From an uncultured bacterium (GTDB lineage: Bacteria > Patescibacteriota > Microgenomatia > UBA1400 > PJMF01): a stretch of 10,408 nucleotides of DNA. The stretch lies in assembly GCA_903891335.1 (NCBI GenBank), contig CAITDX010000005.1:1-10408 (forward strand), written 5' to 3'. Of the stretch, positions 1-7,609 are shown piece by piece; positions within the stretch are counted from its first letter, which is position 1; each line of letters begins with the position of its first letter. Under the pieces are notes generated by a model. That model worked only from the letters and a program-made list of their open reading frames with translations. It made no database searches and was not told the origin of the DNA. The translations under genes and the position numbers were made by a program.

Positions 1-1
1 G

Positions 2-1021
2 TATCAGGTCGATTCGGCGAGCTCACTGCTTGGTTTTAAGCAATTGCCTCTGATTGATCGCTTGCGCACAGGTGTGGTTTTGGCATTTCTGAAAGTGTGG
101 CCTTTTGGCCAAATTTTGGAAAGCCAGCGCGCTTTGGAGTTTCTGCGCAAGTGTATGGGGCAAACTGCTTGTCAGGTATTATGGGAGCCTTTGTTTGCGA
201 AAAAATTTGGTCGTTTTGCTGAAGAGGTTAATTTAGCTTGGTTTTGGGGCAGAATTCATCCGCGCACTGCTCGCTTGGGATATTTCAAAGGCAGCTTCAA
301 GCGTTTGGCAGATCAGGCAGTTGCTCATTTGCAGGCAAAGGGAGTTGTCTTTCATTTTCAAACGGCGGTTACTCAGTTAATGAAACAAGATGATGTATTT
401 GTAGCAATGGTACATCGAGTTGGCGAAACTGCAGCGCGAAGTATGTCGTATGATGTGGTGATTTGCACTTTGCCAGCTCCCCTTTTTTCGCGCATGATTC
501 GTTTACCAGAGCTTGAACATGATCATCTGCAGGGATTGGCAGCGATGACCCTGGTATTGCGTCTACGAAAGAAGTTGCTCACCGATGGCACGTATTGGCT
601 TAATATCAATGATAAAAAGTGGCCTTTTTTGGCAGTTGTTGAGCATGATAATTTAGTGAGCGGCCGTCATTACGCTGATGAGAGTATCGTCTATGTTGGT
701 CGCTATTTGGAAGCCAGTGATCCAGACTTTACGCAAACTACCGAGCAGGTTTTGGCTCGGTATGCACCATATCTGGACAAACTGCAGAAAAATTGGCGCA
801 AAAATCTGATCAAAGCAGAGCTCTTCAAAGCACCGTTTGCGCAGCCGATTGTCGGTAAAAATCACAGTCAACGTCTACCAAAGTGGCAAACGAGCGTGCC
901 TGGTTTGTATTGGGTGAGCATGCAGCACATTTATCCGTTTGATCGAGGTATTAACTATGCTATCAGCAGTGCTGCGCAATTAGGTAGGCATGTTAGAATA
1001 AGCTCTTCTCGCCATGGTTAA
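2..1021 (+). CDS. FAD-dependent oxidoreductase, flavin amine oxidase/protoporphyrinogen oxidase-like (5'-truncated)
   Basis: The frame is open from the window edge, so the TTG at 44 is internal and the true start lies upstream. About 339 codons are visible, and the N-terminal Rossmann GxGxxG that binds FAD is missing from view. Family features that can be seen are the segment GYFKGSFKRLADQAVAHL, which matches the 'GG(F/M)..L...L...L' strand-helix of amine oxidases just before the second FAD-contacting strand, and a C-terminal PGLYWVSMQHIYPFDRGINY followed by AISSAAQLG. This last part resembles the FAD-binding end of this family, in the YPxDRGxNYA variant found in bacterial NAD(P)/FAD oxidoreductases. 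The usual role is oxidation or isomerisation of a lipid, isoprenoid or sugar-nucleotide substrate; the substrate here is unknown. The stop codon overlaps the start of the next gene by 8 nt, which suggests coupled expression. The family is fairly sure; the reaction is not. Confidence 0.8.
   Translation, partial: YQVDSASSLLGFKQLPLIDRLRTGVVLAFLKVWPFGQILESQRALEFLRKCMGQTACQVLWEPLFAKKFGRFAEEVNLAWFWGRIHPRTARLGYFKGSFKRLADQAVAHLQAKGVVFHFQTAVTQLMKQDDVFVAMVHRVGETAARSMSYDVVICTLPAPLFSRMIRLPELEHDHLQGLAAMTLVLRLRKKLLTDGTYWLNINDKKWPFLAVVEHDNLVSGRHYADESIVYVGRYLEASDPDFTQTTEQVLARYAPYLDKLQKNWRKNLIKAELFKAPFAQPIVGKNHSQRLPKWQTSVPGLYWVSMQHIYPFDRGINYAISSAAQLGRHVRISSSRHG
991..999 (+). promoter_or_regulatory. Candidate extended -10 box (TGTTAGAAT) before the HAD gene
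   Basis: TGTTAGAAT matches the extended -10 pattern TGnTATAAT with one mismatch. It lies inside the 3' end of the oxidoreductase gene and ends 14 nt before the HAD start codon, so a transcript would begin about 7 nt before the ATG. I see no convincing -35 box. It is supported mainly by similar boxes before other genes in the window. Confidence 0.3.
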
Positions 1022-1592
1022 AACAAAAAAAACAATTCGAGTTGGTTTTGATTTAGACGGAGTGATTCTGAGTAATCCCAGTCGGATTTTACGAGGTTTG
1101 ATTGCTCGCAGTAAAAAGGCCCATCTTTTTCCACGCCAAGAGTTGGAGTTTTATCATCCCAACTCTGCAATTGAACGGTGGCTATGGCTCATGGTGCATA
1201 AAAGTAGTTTTCGCTTAGCAGCTGGTTTTGCAGAACTTGAACAACTATGTGCTGGGGCTAATCTAGAAGTATATGTCGTGAGCGCGCGTTTTTCATGCTT
1301 ACAGCCAGATACAAAACGATGGATTCAGGTAATCAACCGCAATGGTATTTTTAAGAAATTATATTTTAATGATCAAGATGAACAACCCCATCTATTTAAG
1401 GAGCGGATGCTCCGCCAGTTACAGCTTGATTATTTTGTTGAGGATAATTTTGATTTAGTGCATTATCTGTCATCAGTACAGCAACAAACGGAAGTGTGGT
1501 GGATTAGTAATTTTGTTGATCGACAGTTGACTTATCCACACAAGTTTTTTTCTTTACGACAAGTAGTCGCACGTTTGCGAAATTTGTTATAG
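1014..1592 (+). CDS. HAD-superfamily hydrolase (5'-nucleotidase/phosphatase-like)
   Basis: This is a 192-residue cytoplasmic protein with all four HAD motifs in order. Motif I is FDLDGV with nucleophile Asp13 and acid/base Asp15. Motif II is the Ser of VVSAR (Ser90), motif III is Lys129 in HLFKERM, and motif IV is the acidic pair Glu143-Asp144 in DYFVEDN, which would bind Mg2+. Between motifs I and II lies a small, mostly helical insert (about residues 20-80) consistent with a C1 cap. The DxDGV start and small size resemble deoxyribonucleotidase-like HAD proteins. Substrates in this superfamily cannot be read from motifs, so only phosphomonoester hydrolysis is inferred. The ATG overlaps the preceding stop by 8 nt and the next gene follows within 3 nt, so it probably works with its oxidoreductase and DUF2298 neighbours. 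No Shine-Dalgarno sequence is evident. Confidence 0.82.
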   Translation: MVKTKKTIRVGFDLDGVILSNPSRILRGLIARSKKAHLFPRQELEFYHPNSAIERWLWLMVHKSSFRLAAGFAELEQLCAGANLEVYVVSARFSCLQPDTKRWIQVINRNGIFKKLYFNDQDEQPHLFKERMLRQLQLDYFVEDNFDLVHYLSSVQQQTEVWWISNFVDRQLTYPHKFFSLRQVVARLRNLL

Positions 1593-1593
1593 T
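1585..1593 (+). promoter_or_regulatory. Candidate extended -10 box (TGTTATAGT) before the DUF2298 gene
   Basis: TGTTATAGT matches TGnTATAAT with one mismatch and overlaps the HAD stop codon. It ends 2 nt before the first ATG (1596) but exactly 8 nt before the second ATG (1602). A transcript from it would start at about 1600-1602, favouring the second ATG as a leaderless start. The -35 region (1565-1570, AGTCGC) is poor, as is common for extended -10 promoters. Confidence 0.4.
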
Positions 1594-1595
1594 GG

Positions 1596-3701
1596 ATGCA
1601 CATGCTATTCTCTGATCTTACGCTTCTTTTGTTTGCCTACTTCGTGCTCTTGCTCTTGCAGGCAGTAGCATTGCCACTGCTCTTTTTTGTCAGTCGACAC
1701 TTTCCGCATGTAGTCGATGCGGCTTGGAGTTTTGGGAGGTTTGTCGTATTACTTGTTGTATCATGGCTGGTATGGCACTTGGCATTTCTTGGTTTGCCCG
1801 TCAACACCATGATTGGTATCAATAGCATATTTTTTGTCGTAGCAGGAGTTTCTTGGTATCTTGCTTGGCACTTTTTTTTACGTGAGAAAAATTTTTTACG
1901 CGCATTTTTTGCTCGCTATGGCAAAATTATTTTAATTGAAGAACTAGTGTTTCTAGTTGCCATGGTCTTTTTGTTTGCCATGCGTAGTTTTCAGCCAGAA
2001 ATTTTAGGACTAGAGAAATTCATGGATGCTGGTTTTATTCAAGCATACCTAAAGTCTCCCACGCTCCCCGCTGCTGACATTTGGTATGCTGGCTCAAGTA
2101 TTAACTATTATAGTTTTGGTCAGTTTTATCACTCGGTTTTATTGCAACTTTGGCAAGTTGATTTACGGTATGGCTACAATTTGCTGCTGATATTTTTATT
2201 TGCTCTTTTTTGCACGCAGCTATTTTCAATTGGTTTGAACTTGCGCATGAACTTGTGGACTGGGGTGCTCAAAAAACCCGTTGCTCCTCGCCTAAAAACC
2301 GGAATACTAGCAGGTTTGCTAACGGTGTTATTAGTGGCTGTGGGCGGCAATGGTCATACGATTTGGCACTTCATGAAATATAAGAATTTTGCTGGCTATT
2401 GGTATCCAGACGCGACGAGGTTTATTGAGCGCACTATTCACGAGTTTCCTGCATATAGCTTTGTTGTCAGTGATCTACATGCTCATGTTTTATCTTTACC
2501 AATTAATGTGTTGGTTTTATTTATTATTTTTCTCTGGTTCAGAGAGGTGTTAGCTGGCAAATTGGTCACAAAGTTAAAGCATTTTCGTCAATTATTGGCG
2601 CAGCAGAGCGTAATTGGTCTTAGTGTAGTCATTGGGAGTTTACTAGGAACGCTGGTAATGACTAATACTTGGGATATTTTAATTCACGGAGCACTACTGG
2701 TGATACTAGGATTGTTATTGCTCTGGCGAGACAGGCGCTTTTTTTGGCATTTGCTCGTAAGTGCTCTCTTGATCGCTGCAGCAACTGCAGCACTTGCTGG
2801 TTTTTGGTTGTGGCACTTCACTCCTATTTCGAGTGGTTTGGCGTTGGCGACTGAGCACACGCCTCTCTGGCAATTAGTGGCGCTGTGGTTGCCTCATGTA
2901 TTGTGGGCGACTGGATTGATGGTGCTCGTGGCTCGTTTTTGGTCCAAGCAAGCTAAGTCCTCTTTAGCAGCGGTGCCACTGCTTGGTTTGGCACTGCTGC
3001 TGTTGGTAATATTCCTGATTAGTTTTCCAGAGTTGTTTTACTTTAAAGATATCTACACAACCTATCCTCGAGCCAATACGATGTTTAAGTTGGTTTTTCA
3101 AGGATTTATGTTCTTGGGTTTGCTGGTGGCTTTGAGTTTAACGAGTATTCCCTGGCGACGTGTGTGGTGGCTGTTGCCAGTTGCTGCTACCTTTTTGTAC
3201 TTCACTGTATGGATGTATCCCTATCATGCGTATCGCAGTTACTATGGTGATTGGCGAAATTATCAGGGACTCGATGGTTTGGCTTGGTTTGAACGGAAAT
3301 ACCCACAGGATTTTTTGCTTACCAACTATTTGCTGAAGCAAGAACCAGTCCAGGTTAATATCGTTGAAGCAGTTGGTGAATCATATAGTGAATTTGCTCG
3401 AGTATCAGCATTTTCAGGTATGCCCACCATTTTGGGTTGGCGAGTCCATGAGTGGTTGTGGCGAGCCGGTTGGGATGGTCCCGGCAGACGCACGAGTGAG
3501 GTGGAAACAATTTACACCAAGCCAACCAGTGAACAAGCTGCTACGTACCTGAGTAATTACCAAGTCCGCTATATCGTCATTGGGAGTAAAGAAAAAGAAG
3601 CCTATCCAAAGCTTGACCTTAAGGGACTCCTCTCTCTAGGAGAGATTGTTTTTTCTAGTCAAGGCACCTACTTGATAAAACTAAAACCAGGCAATCAGTA
3701 G
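1596..3701 (+). CDS. DUF2298 (YYY family) polytopic membrane protein
   Basis: This 701-residue protein has many strongly hydrophobic segments, roughly at 7-31, 46-66, 74-94, 111-128, 192-212, 236-250, 300-315, 337-355, 362-377, 384-406, 425-446, 458-476, 498-516 and 524-540. A soluble C-terminal tail follows (about 545-701). Family signatures are clear: NYYSFGQF near 170, PDATRFIERTIHEFPAYSF at 271-289 followed by SDLHAHVLSLP, PRANTMFKLVFQ near 491, and EAVGESYSEFARVSAF then LGWRVHEW at 591-620. These match the DUF2298/Chlor_Arch_YYY family known from Chloroflexi, archaea and CPR bacteria. Its layout resembles GT-C glycosyltransferases, so a lipid-linked sugar transfer role is possible but unproven. 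ATG 1596 and ATG 1602 are both usable; promoter geometry favours 1602. Its last six codons form half of a terminator hairpin. Confidence 0.9.
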   Translation: MHMLFSDLTLLLFAYFVLLLLQAVALPLLFFVSRHFPHVVDAAWSFGRFVVLLVVSWLVWHLAFLGLPVNTMIGINSIFFVVAGVSWYLAWHFFLREKNFLRAFFARYGKIILIEELVFLVAMVFLFAMRSFQPEILGLEKFMDAGFIQAYLKSPTLPAADIWYAGSSINYYSFGQFYHSVLLQLWQVDLRYGYNLLLIFLFALFCTQLFSIGLNLRMNLWTGVLKKPVAPRLKTGILAGLLTVLLVAVGGNGHTIWHFMKYKNFAGYWYPDATRFIERTIHEFPAYSFVVSDLHAHVLSLPINVLVLFIIFLWFREVLAGKLVTKLKHFRQLLAQQSVIGLSVVIGSLLGTLVMTNTWDILIHGALLVILGLLLLWRDRRFFWHLLVSALLIAAATAALAGFWLWHFTPISSGLALATEHTPLWQLVALWLPHVLWATGLMVLVARFWSKQAKSSLAAVPLLGLALLLLVIFLISFPELFYFKDIYTTYPRANTMFKLVFQGFMFLGLLVALSLTSIPWRRVWWLLPVAATFLYFTVWMYPYHAYRSYYGDWRNYQGLDGLAWFERKYPQDFLLTNYLLKQEPVQVNIVEAVGESYSEFARVSAFSGMPTILGWRVHEWLWRAGWDGPGRRTSEVETIYTKPTSEQAATYLSNYQVRYIVIGSKEKEAYPKLDLKGLLSLGEIVFSSQGTYLIKLKPGNQ

Positions 3702-3713
3702 ATTGCCTGGTTT
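3684..3713. terminator. Bidirectional intrinsic terminator between convergent genes
   Basis: AAACCAGGCAATC (3684-3696) and GATTGCCTGGTTT (3701-3713) form a perfect 13-bp stem with a 4-nt AGTA loop. The left arm codes for the last residues of the DUF2298 protein and its TAG stop begins in the loop. Read on the - strand, the stem is followed by TTTTAGTTTTAT, a good U-rich tail for ending the clpB-to-SIMPL run. On the + strand the tail is only three T, so termination there may be weaker. Confidence 0.8.
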
Positions 3714-3743
3714 CACATAGTTACTCACGAGCTTAGAAAGTGC

Positions 3744-4523
3744 TTAGTAAAGCTCAAATGTCACGCTCACTGATTGTTTCACTTGACTTGATCCTGGTTC
3801 TAATTCAGGTGCAGGGATGGCTTTGCCACTGTCCATTGGTCGAGCAGACATGGTTTCAGCATAGCCGCCATACATTGGATAGTCCATTTCTGACAGAGAA
3901 ATGATTTTGCCAACTTTTTGACCATTGGCGGTCGCAAGTTTTTCTGCTTTTTCTCGAGCATCAATCACTGCTTTGGCCAGCAACTCATCATTTTCGGTCT
4001 CTGTATCAAGACTAAAATTAGGGCCGTAAACATAGTTGGCTCCACTGTTGTTGAGTAGATCTAAGAGTGCTTGAGCTTGATCAACATTGCGCAAAGTAAT
4101 GCTGACTGAGTTATTGGCGCGCCAGTTGCCTTTACGTGCAGAACCAGTGTTGGGCATAGGAGGATAGATCATTGGTTCAACTTGTTCATATTCAGTTTCC
4201 TGGTAGACACTCGCATTTTGAGTTTGGATGTCAGCATCAGCGACGCCCATGGCTTTGACTTGTGCGATCAACTCATTCATGGCTTCATTGACCTTGGTGA
4301 GAGCGATATCTTTGTCTGTTTCGATAGCTTCTACTCCAGCAGTGAAGTTGGCAATTTGATTGTTGACAGTTTCCTTGGCCTCGCCGGTGACAGTGATGGT
4401 GGAAGTGTACTTGCTTTCCCAACTTCCCCAATGAGGTTGAAGTGGAGTGAAACGAGTAATGGCCATTAGGGTAAGAATTAGAATAAATCCGAGCAGGAGA
4501 GTGCTGTTTTTGGTATTTTGCAT
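3744..4523 (-). CDS. SIMPL domain-containing (DUF541) membrane-anchored protein
   Basis: The 259-residue protein has one N-terminal hydrophobic segment (about residues 8-23) that should act as an uncleaved signal anchor, leaving the rest outside the cytoplasmic membrane. The SIMPL/DUF541 domain spans about 40-259. It begins with STITVTGEA and carries the typical helix-strand DAREKAEKLATANGQKVGKI near 188-207, followed by SLSE. It ends with the strand SVSVTFELY. A Pro/Gly-rich insert (about 117-135) separates two halves of the domain. Family members such as E. coli YggE and BP26/OMP28 are envelope proteins linked to oxidative or other stress, without known enzymatic activity; no catalytic residues are visible. 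It starts 6 nt after the PEGA gene ends and is the last gene before the terminator. No Shine-Dalgarno is visible, and a TAGAAT box lies 8 nt upstream of the ATG. Confidence 0.88.
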   Translation of the reverse strand: MQNTKNSTLLLGFILILTLMAITRFTPLQPHWGSWESKYTSTITVTGEAKETVNNQIANFTAGVEAIETDKDIALTKVNEAMNELIAQVKAMGVADADIQTQNASVYQETEYEQVEPMIYPPMPNTGSARKGNWRANNSVSITLRNVDQAQALLDLLNNSGANYVYGPNFSLDTETENDELLAKAVIDAREKAEKLATANGQKVGKIISLSEMDYPMYGGYAETMSARPMDSGKAIPAPELEPGSSQVKQSVSVTFELY

Positions 4524-4529
4524 AGAATT

Positions 4530-5240
4530 TCATTCTACTACAGCTGCTGAATCACTCGCAACTGCGCTGGTACTAGCACTACTTGAGGCTTCTTCAAGTT
4601 TGGAAGCGACGACCGAGGCGGCTGCGCCAGCAGCTGGAGAAGTGCCAGCGGGTTCAAGAGGGAGAATAGTGTTTTTGGCAAGATTGACAGTGATCTTAGT
4701 TTCATAACCAGGTAGAACTAAAAAACTATGATCTTGCGCTTCATAGGAAGGCAAGCTGGCTGAAAAATGATGCTCGCCTGGTTTGACAGGATTAATGACG
4801 AGTGGAGAAAAAGTCATGGCTTGTTGGTTGAAAGAAATCAGGGCGTTTTCTGGATAGCTCTCAAAACTGACGCTACTCTCCTTATCGGTTCGCTTGCGCA
4901 GTTCAAAAATAGTGCTCGAACTTTCTTTAGTGCTTGGGCCAGGATTATAGACAACGATGCTAAGAGTGCCTTTTTCTAGATAAATTGGAGTGGTGAAGCT
5001 GCTAAGACTTTTATCATCTGGCTCGATTTTCAAAATGTAATCACCCTTTTGGAGTTTTTCTTCGATCAAAGGAGCCTTGCCCAGATAACTATCATTGAGA
5101 AAAACAGAAGCATTGCCAGCTTGATATTCAATTTGTAGGCCAGCTCGACTACCCTTGGCAAATGGGTCAAACACCACTAGGACAAATGCTGCTATAAGTA
5201 AGGCTAAAGAAAAAACAAACAACAGGAGTCGACTCCACAT
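4530..5240 (-). CDS. PEGA domain-containing single-pass membrane protein
   Basis: The 236-residue protein starts with MWSRLLLFVFSLALLIAAFV, a membrane anchor (about 4-24) without a lipobox cysteine, so the remainder is predicted to face outward. Two PEGA-like beta repeats follow. The first is at about 34-76 (ASVFLNDSYLGKAPL then KGDYILKIEPDD); the second is at about 123-187 (ALISFNQQAMTFSPL then KPGEHHFSASLPSYEAQ). A low-complexity Ala/Ser/Thr tail occupies 197-236. PEGA domains are found on bacterial surface proteins and are thought to bind or pack against other surface components; no enzyme activity is known. It lies 21 nt after lon and 6 nt before the SIMPL gene, so the two envelope proteins are probably made together. 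It ends in TGA, direct evidence that UGA is a stop here. The divergence of the repeats makes the domain call good rather than certain. Confidence 0.8.
   Translation of the reverse strand: MWSRLLLFVFSLALLIAAFVLVVFDPFAKGSRAGLQIEYQAGNASVFLNDSYLGKAPLIEEKLQKGDYILKIEPDDKSLSSFTTPIYLEKGTLSIVVYNPGPSTKESSSTIFELRKRTDKESSVSFESYPENALISFNQQAMTFSPLVINPVKPGEHHFSASLPSYEAQDHSFLVLPGYETKITVNLAKNTILPLEPAGTSPAAGAAASVVASKLEEASSSASTSAVASDSAAVVE
4532..4537 (-). promoter_or_regulatory. Candidate -10 box (TAGAAT) before the SIMPL gene
   Basis: TAGAAT matches TATAAT in five of six positions and overlaps the PEGA stop codon. Exactly 8 nt separate it from the SIMPL ATG, so a transcript would begin at or next to the start codon. 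The TG of an extended -10 is not in place and the -35 region is weak, so this box alone is only suggestive. Confidence 0.3.
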
Positions 5241-5248
5241 ATCGCTCT

Positions 5249-5257
5249 AGTATAACA
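5249..5257 (-). promoter_or_regulatory. Candidate extended -10 box (TGTTATACT) before the PEGA gene
   Basis: In the 21-nt gap after lon, TGTTATACT matches TGnTATAAT with one mismatch. Eight nucleotides (AGAGCGAT) separate it from the PEGA ATG, so a transcript would start almost at the start codon and carry no ribosome binding site. The -35 region (CGCCCT at 17-bp spacing) is poor. If active, it would express PEGA-SIMPL separately from lon. Confidence 0.42.
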
Positions 5258-5261
5258 GGAG

Positions 5262-7604
5262 TTACTTTTCTAGGGCGAGCGCAAGGACTTCGTCAACAGT
5301 CTTGACTGGATAGAAGGTCATGCCTTGAACCAGTGGCTTGATTTTGGCGAGATCACGCTCATTTTCTTGCGGGATGATCACGAGTTTACTGCCAGCATTG
5401 TAGGCGGCAATGGCTTTTTCCTTGAGACCGCCAATGCGGAGTACTCGTCCACGCAGGGTTACTTCACCAGTCATCGCTACATCACTTCTGACTTTGCGAT
5501 TACTGAATGCTGAAACCAAGGCAGTAGTAATGGTGACACCAGCTGAAGGCCCATCTTTAGGCACAGCTCCCTCGGGAACATGGATATGTACGTTGGAACT
5601 ATTGATCTTCTTGAGATCAAGACCGAGCTTGTCATGATTTGCTTTGACGTAGGTGAGTGCTGCTTGGGCTGATTCCTTCATCACCTCACCAAGTTTACCA
5701 GTGAGTTTGATTTCACCCTTGCCTTCAGTTAATGCAACTTCGACAAAGAGCACATCCCCGCCGACACTCGTCCAGGCAAGTCCTGTAGCCAAGCCAACTT
5801 GTGCTTCTGCTTCGGCTAGACTTTCATCGTACATTTCTGGGCCTAAGTATGCTTTGAGTTTAGCTGCCGTAATGGTGACTTGCTTGCGTTTAGTTTCGAG
5901 AATTTCTCGAGCAACTTTGCGCATGATTTTATTGATTATTCGCTCCAAATCTCTGACGCCAGCTTCCTTGACGTAGCGCTTGATGATGATGTGAAGTAGT
6001 TTGTCATCGATGGCGACTTGTGGTTTGCGCAAAGCGTTATTGCTAATGGCTTTGGCTAAGAGATATTTTTTAGCGATGTGGAATTTTTCTTCCCCAGTGT
6101 AGCCAGAATATTCGATGATTTCTAAGCGATCGCGCAAGGCTGGAGGAATACTATCAAGACTATTGGCGGTAGCGATAAAAAGCACCTGTGATAAGTCGAA
6201 TGGAAAATCGAGATAATGATCTTCAAAGGCATGATTTTGTTCTGGATCTAAAACCTCCAATAATGCTGAGCTGGGGTCGCCACGAAAATCGTTGCCGAGT
6301 TTGTCAATTTCATCAAGCATGAAAACAGGATTCAAACTCTGAGCAGCACTAATTGCCTTGATAATTCTGCCTGGCATCGCCCCGACATAGGTGCGGCGAT
6401 GACCACGAATTTCTGCCTCATCTCGAACGCCACCCAGAGAAATTTTGGTAAATTTGCGACCAAGAGCGTTGGCAATAGAATGGCCGATACTGGTTTTACC
6501 TACGCCAGGAGGACCGACAAAACAGAGGATGGTGGGCAGATGCTGGTCCTTGCCTTTGCTTTGTTTTTGCTTGAGTTGAAGGACGGCAATATATTCCAAA
6601 ACACGATCCTTCACTTCTTCTAAACCATAGTGGTCACGATCGAGGATGGCAGCGGCCTTGGTGGTATCGATGGTTTTGCTGGCGTGCTTGGCAAATGGCA
6701 GCTCAAACACTAAATCAAGCCAATTACGCACATAGGCCCCTTCAGGATTGTTGGGTGACATTTGCGCCAGTTTTTTGATCTCTTTTTTGACTTTATCAGC
6801 TACTTCTTTGGGTAATTTGCTCTTTTGGAGTTTGCGCTCATAATCATCGATGATTTCTTCTTCGTCATCAAGTTCGCCAAGTTCTTTTTGGATTGTTTGT
6901 AGACGTTCACGCAAAATATTTTCGCGCATGTGCTTATCAAACTTGGCTTGCGTTTTTTTGGAGACATCTTTCTCAATTTCCAAAACCTTAATTTCCTTGG
7001 TGAGGTGAAAAATAATGGCTTTAATGCGTTGTTTGACGTCGATAATTTCCAGGATAGCTTGCTTTTCCTTAGTAGAAACATTGAGGGTGCTGGCGATTTG
7101 ATCAGCCATCTCTCCTTCATTGATGCCACTCAAGAGTTTGATGAAATTAAGAAATTCAATTTGCTTGCCCATTTGCACGGTCTGCTTAAAGAGCTTTTGC
7201 AATTGATTGCCTAGAGCGGTGAGCTCCTCATCTCTTTGGATGGTGTCATAGAGTTTGCTGACTTGGGCGAGAAGATATGGTTTTTCTTGGATAAAGCTCT
7301 CAACCTGAACTCTACCGACGCCTCGTACGAGAGCACTAATGCTATCACCACTTTTGAGGGTTTTTTCGACAATAGCCAGTGTGCCAACTTGGTAGAGATC
7401 GCTGGTTTTAGGTTGTTCCGTTTCTGCTTTTTTTTGTGTGAGCAGGACGACGTAGTTGCCATCACTTTTGCCGTGGCGAATCGCTTGGATGGAAACTTGG
7501 CGACCAAAAGTCAGGACGGATTCGGTGGAAGGAAATAAAACCCCTTCACGAATGGGAATGACTGGCAGGGCAAGTTGGCTGGTGGGAAGATTTGGAGTAG
7601 GCAT
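5262..7604 (-). CDS. lon: ATP-dependent serine protease Lon (LonA type)
   Basis: This 780-residue protein degrades misfolded and regulatory proteins in the cytoplasm as an ATP-driven hexamer, and its length is normal for bacterial LonA. The N-terminal substrate-binding domain begins at LPVIPIREGVLFP (13-25) and a charged coiled-coil region lies at about 200-285. The AAA+ module carries Walker A GPPGVGKT (364-371), Walker B VFMLDEID (427-434) and the pore-loop segment RRTYVGAMPGR (403-413). The C-terminal protease domain has catalytic Ser687 in PKDGPSAG and Lys730 in GGLKEK; their 43-residue spacing equals that in E. coli Lon (Ser679/Lys722). All key residues are present. The ATG is the only plausible start before the N domain, yet it sits 5 nt after the tRNA-Ile discriminator base, leaving no room for a Shine-Dalgarno sequence outside the tRNA. 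It follows clpB and the tRNA and precedes the PEGA gene. Confidence 0.97.
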   Translation of the reverse strand: MPTPNLPTSQLALPVIPIREGVLFPSTESVLTFGRQVSIQAIRHGKSDGNYVVLLTQKKAETEQPKTSDLYQVGTLAIVEKTLKSGDSISALVRGVGRVQVESFIQEKPYLLAQVSKLYDTIQRDEELTALGNQLQKLFKQTVQMGKQIEFLNFIKLLSGINEGEMADQIASTLNVSTKEKQAILEIIDVKQRIKAIIFHLTKEIKVLEIEKDVSKKTQAKFDKHMRENILRERLQTIQKELGELDDEEEIIDDYERKLQKSKLPKEVADKVKKEIKKLAQMSPNNPEGAYVRNWLDLVFELPFAKHASKTIDTTKAAAILDRDHYGLEEVKDRVLEYIAVLQLKQKQSKGKDQHLPTILCFVGPPGVGKTSIGHSIANALGRKFTKISLGGVRDEAEIRGHRRTYVGAMPGRIIKAISAAQSLNPVFMLDEIDKLGNDFRGDPSSALLEVLDPEQNHAFEDHYLDFPFDLSQVLFIATANSLDSIPPALRDRLEIIEYSGYTGEEKFHIAKKYLLAKAISNNALRKPQVAIDDKLLHIIIKRYVKEAGVRDLERIINKIMRKVAREILETKRKQVTITAAKLKAYLGPEMYDESLAEAEAQVGLATGLAWTSVGGDVLFVEVALTEGKGEIKLTGKLGEVMKESAQAALTYVKANHDKLGLDLKKINSSNVHIHVPEGAVPKDGPSAGVTITTALVSAFSNRKVRSDVAMTGEVTLRGRVLRIGGLKEKAIAAYNAGSKLVIIPQENERDLAKIKPLVQGMTFYPVKTVDEVLALALEK

Positions 7605-7609
7605 ACGTG

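Noticed and set aside
44..46. TTG as the true start of the first gene
   Set aside because: The same frame stays open to the window edge and the protein lacks its N-terminal FAD-binding fold, so the gene is truncated by the window.
3729..3755. Inverted repeat GAGCTT-N15-AAGCTC near the SIMPL stop
   Set aside because: The arms are only 6 bp with a long loop, and the 13-bp hairpin next to it already explains termination.
5410..5976. Long + strand open frames opposite lon
   Set aside because: They are antisense to a gene with complete Lon motifs, have Ser/Thr/Arg-rich composition typical of shadow frames and show no domain.
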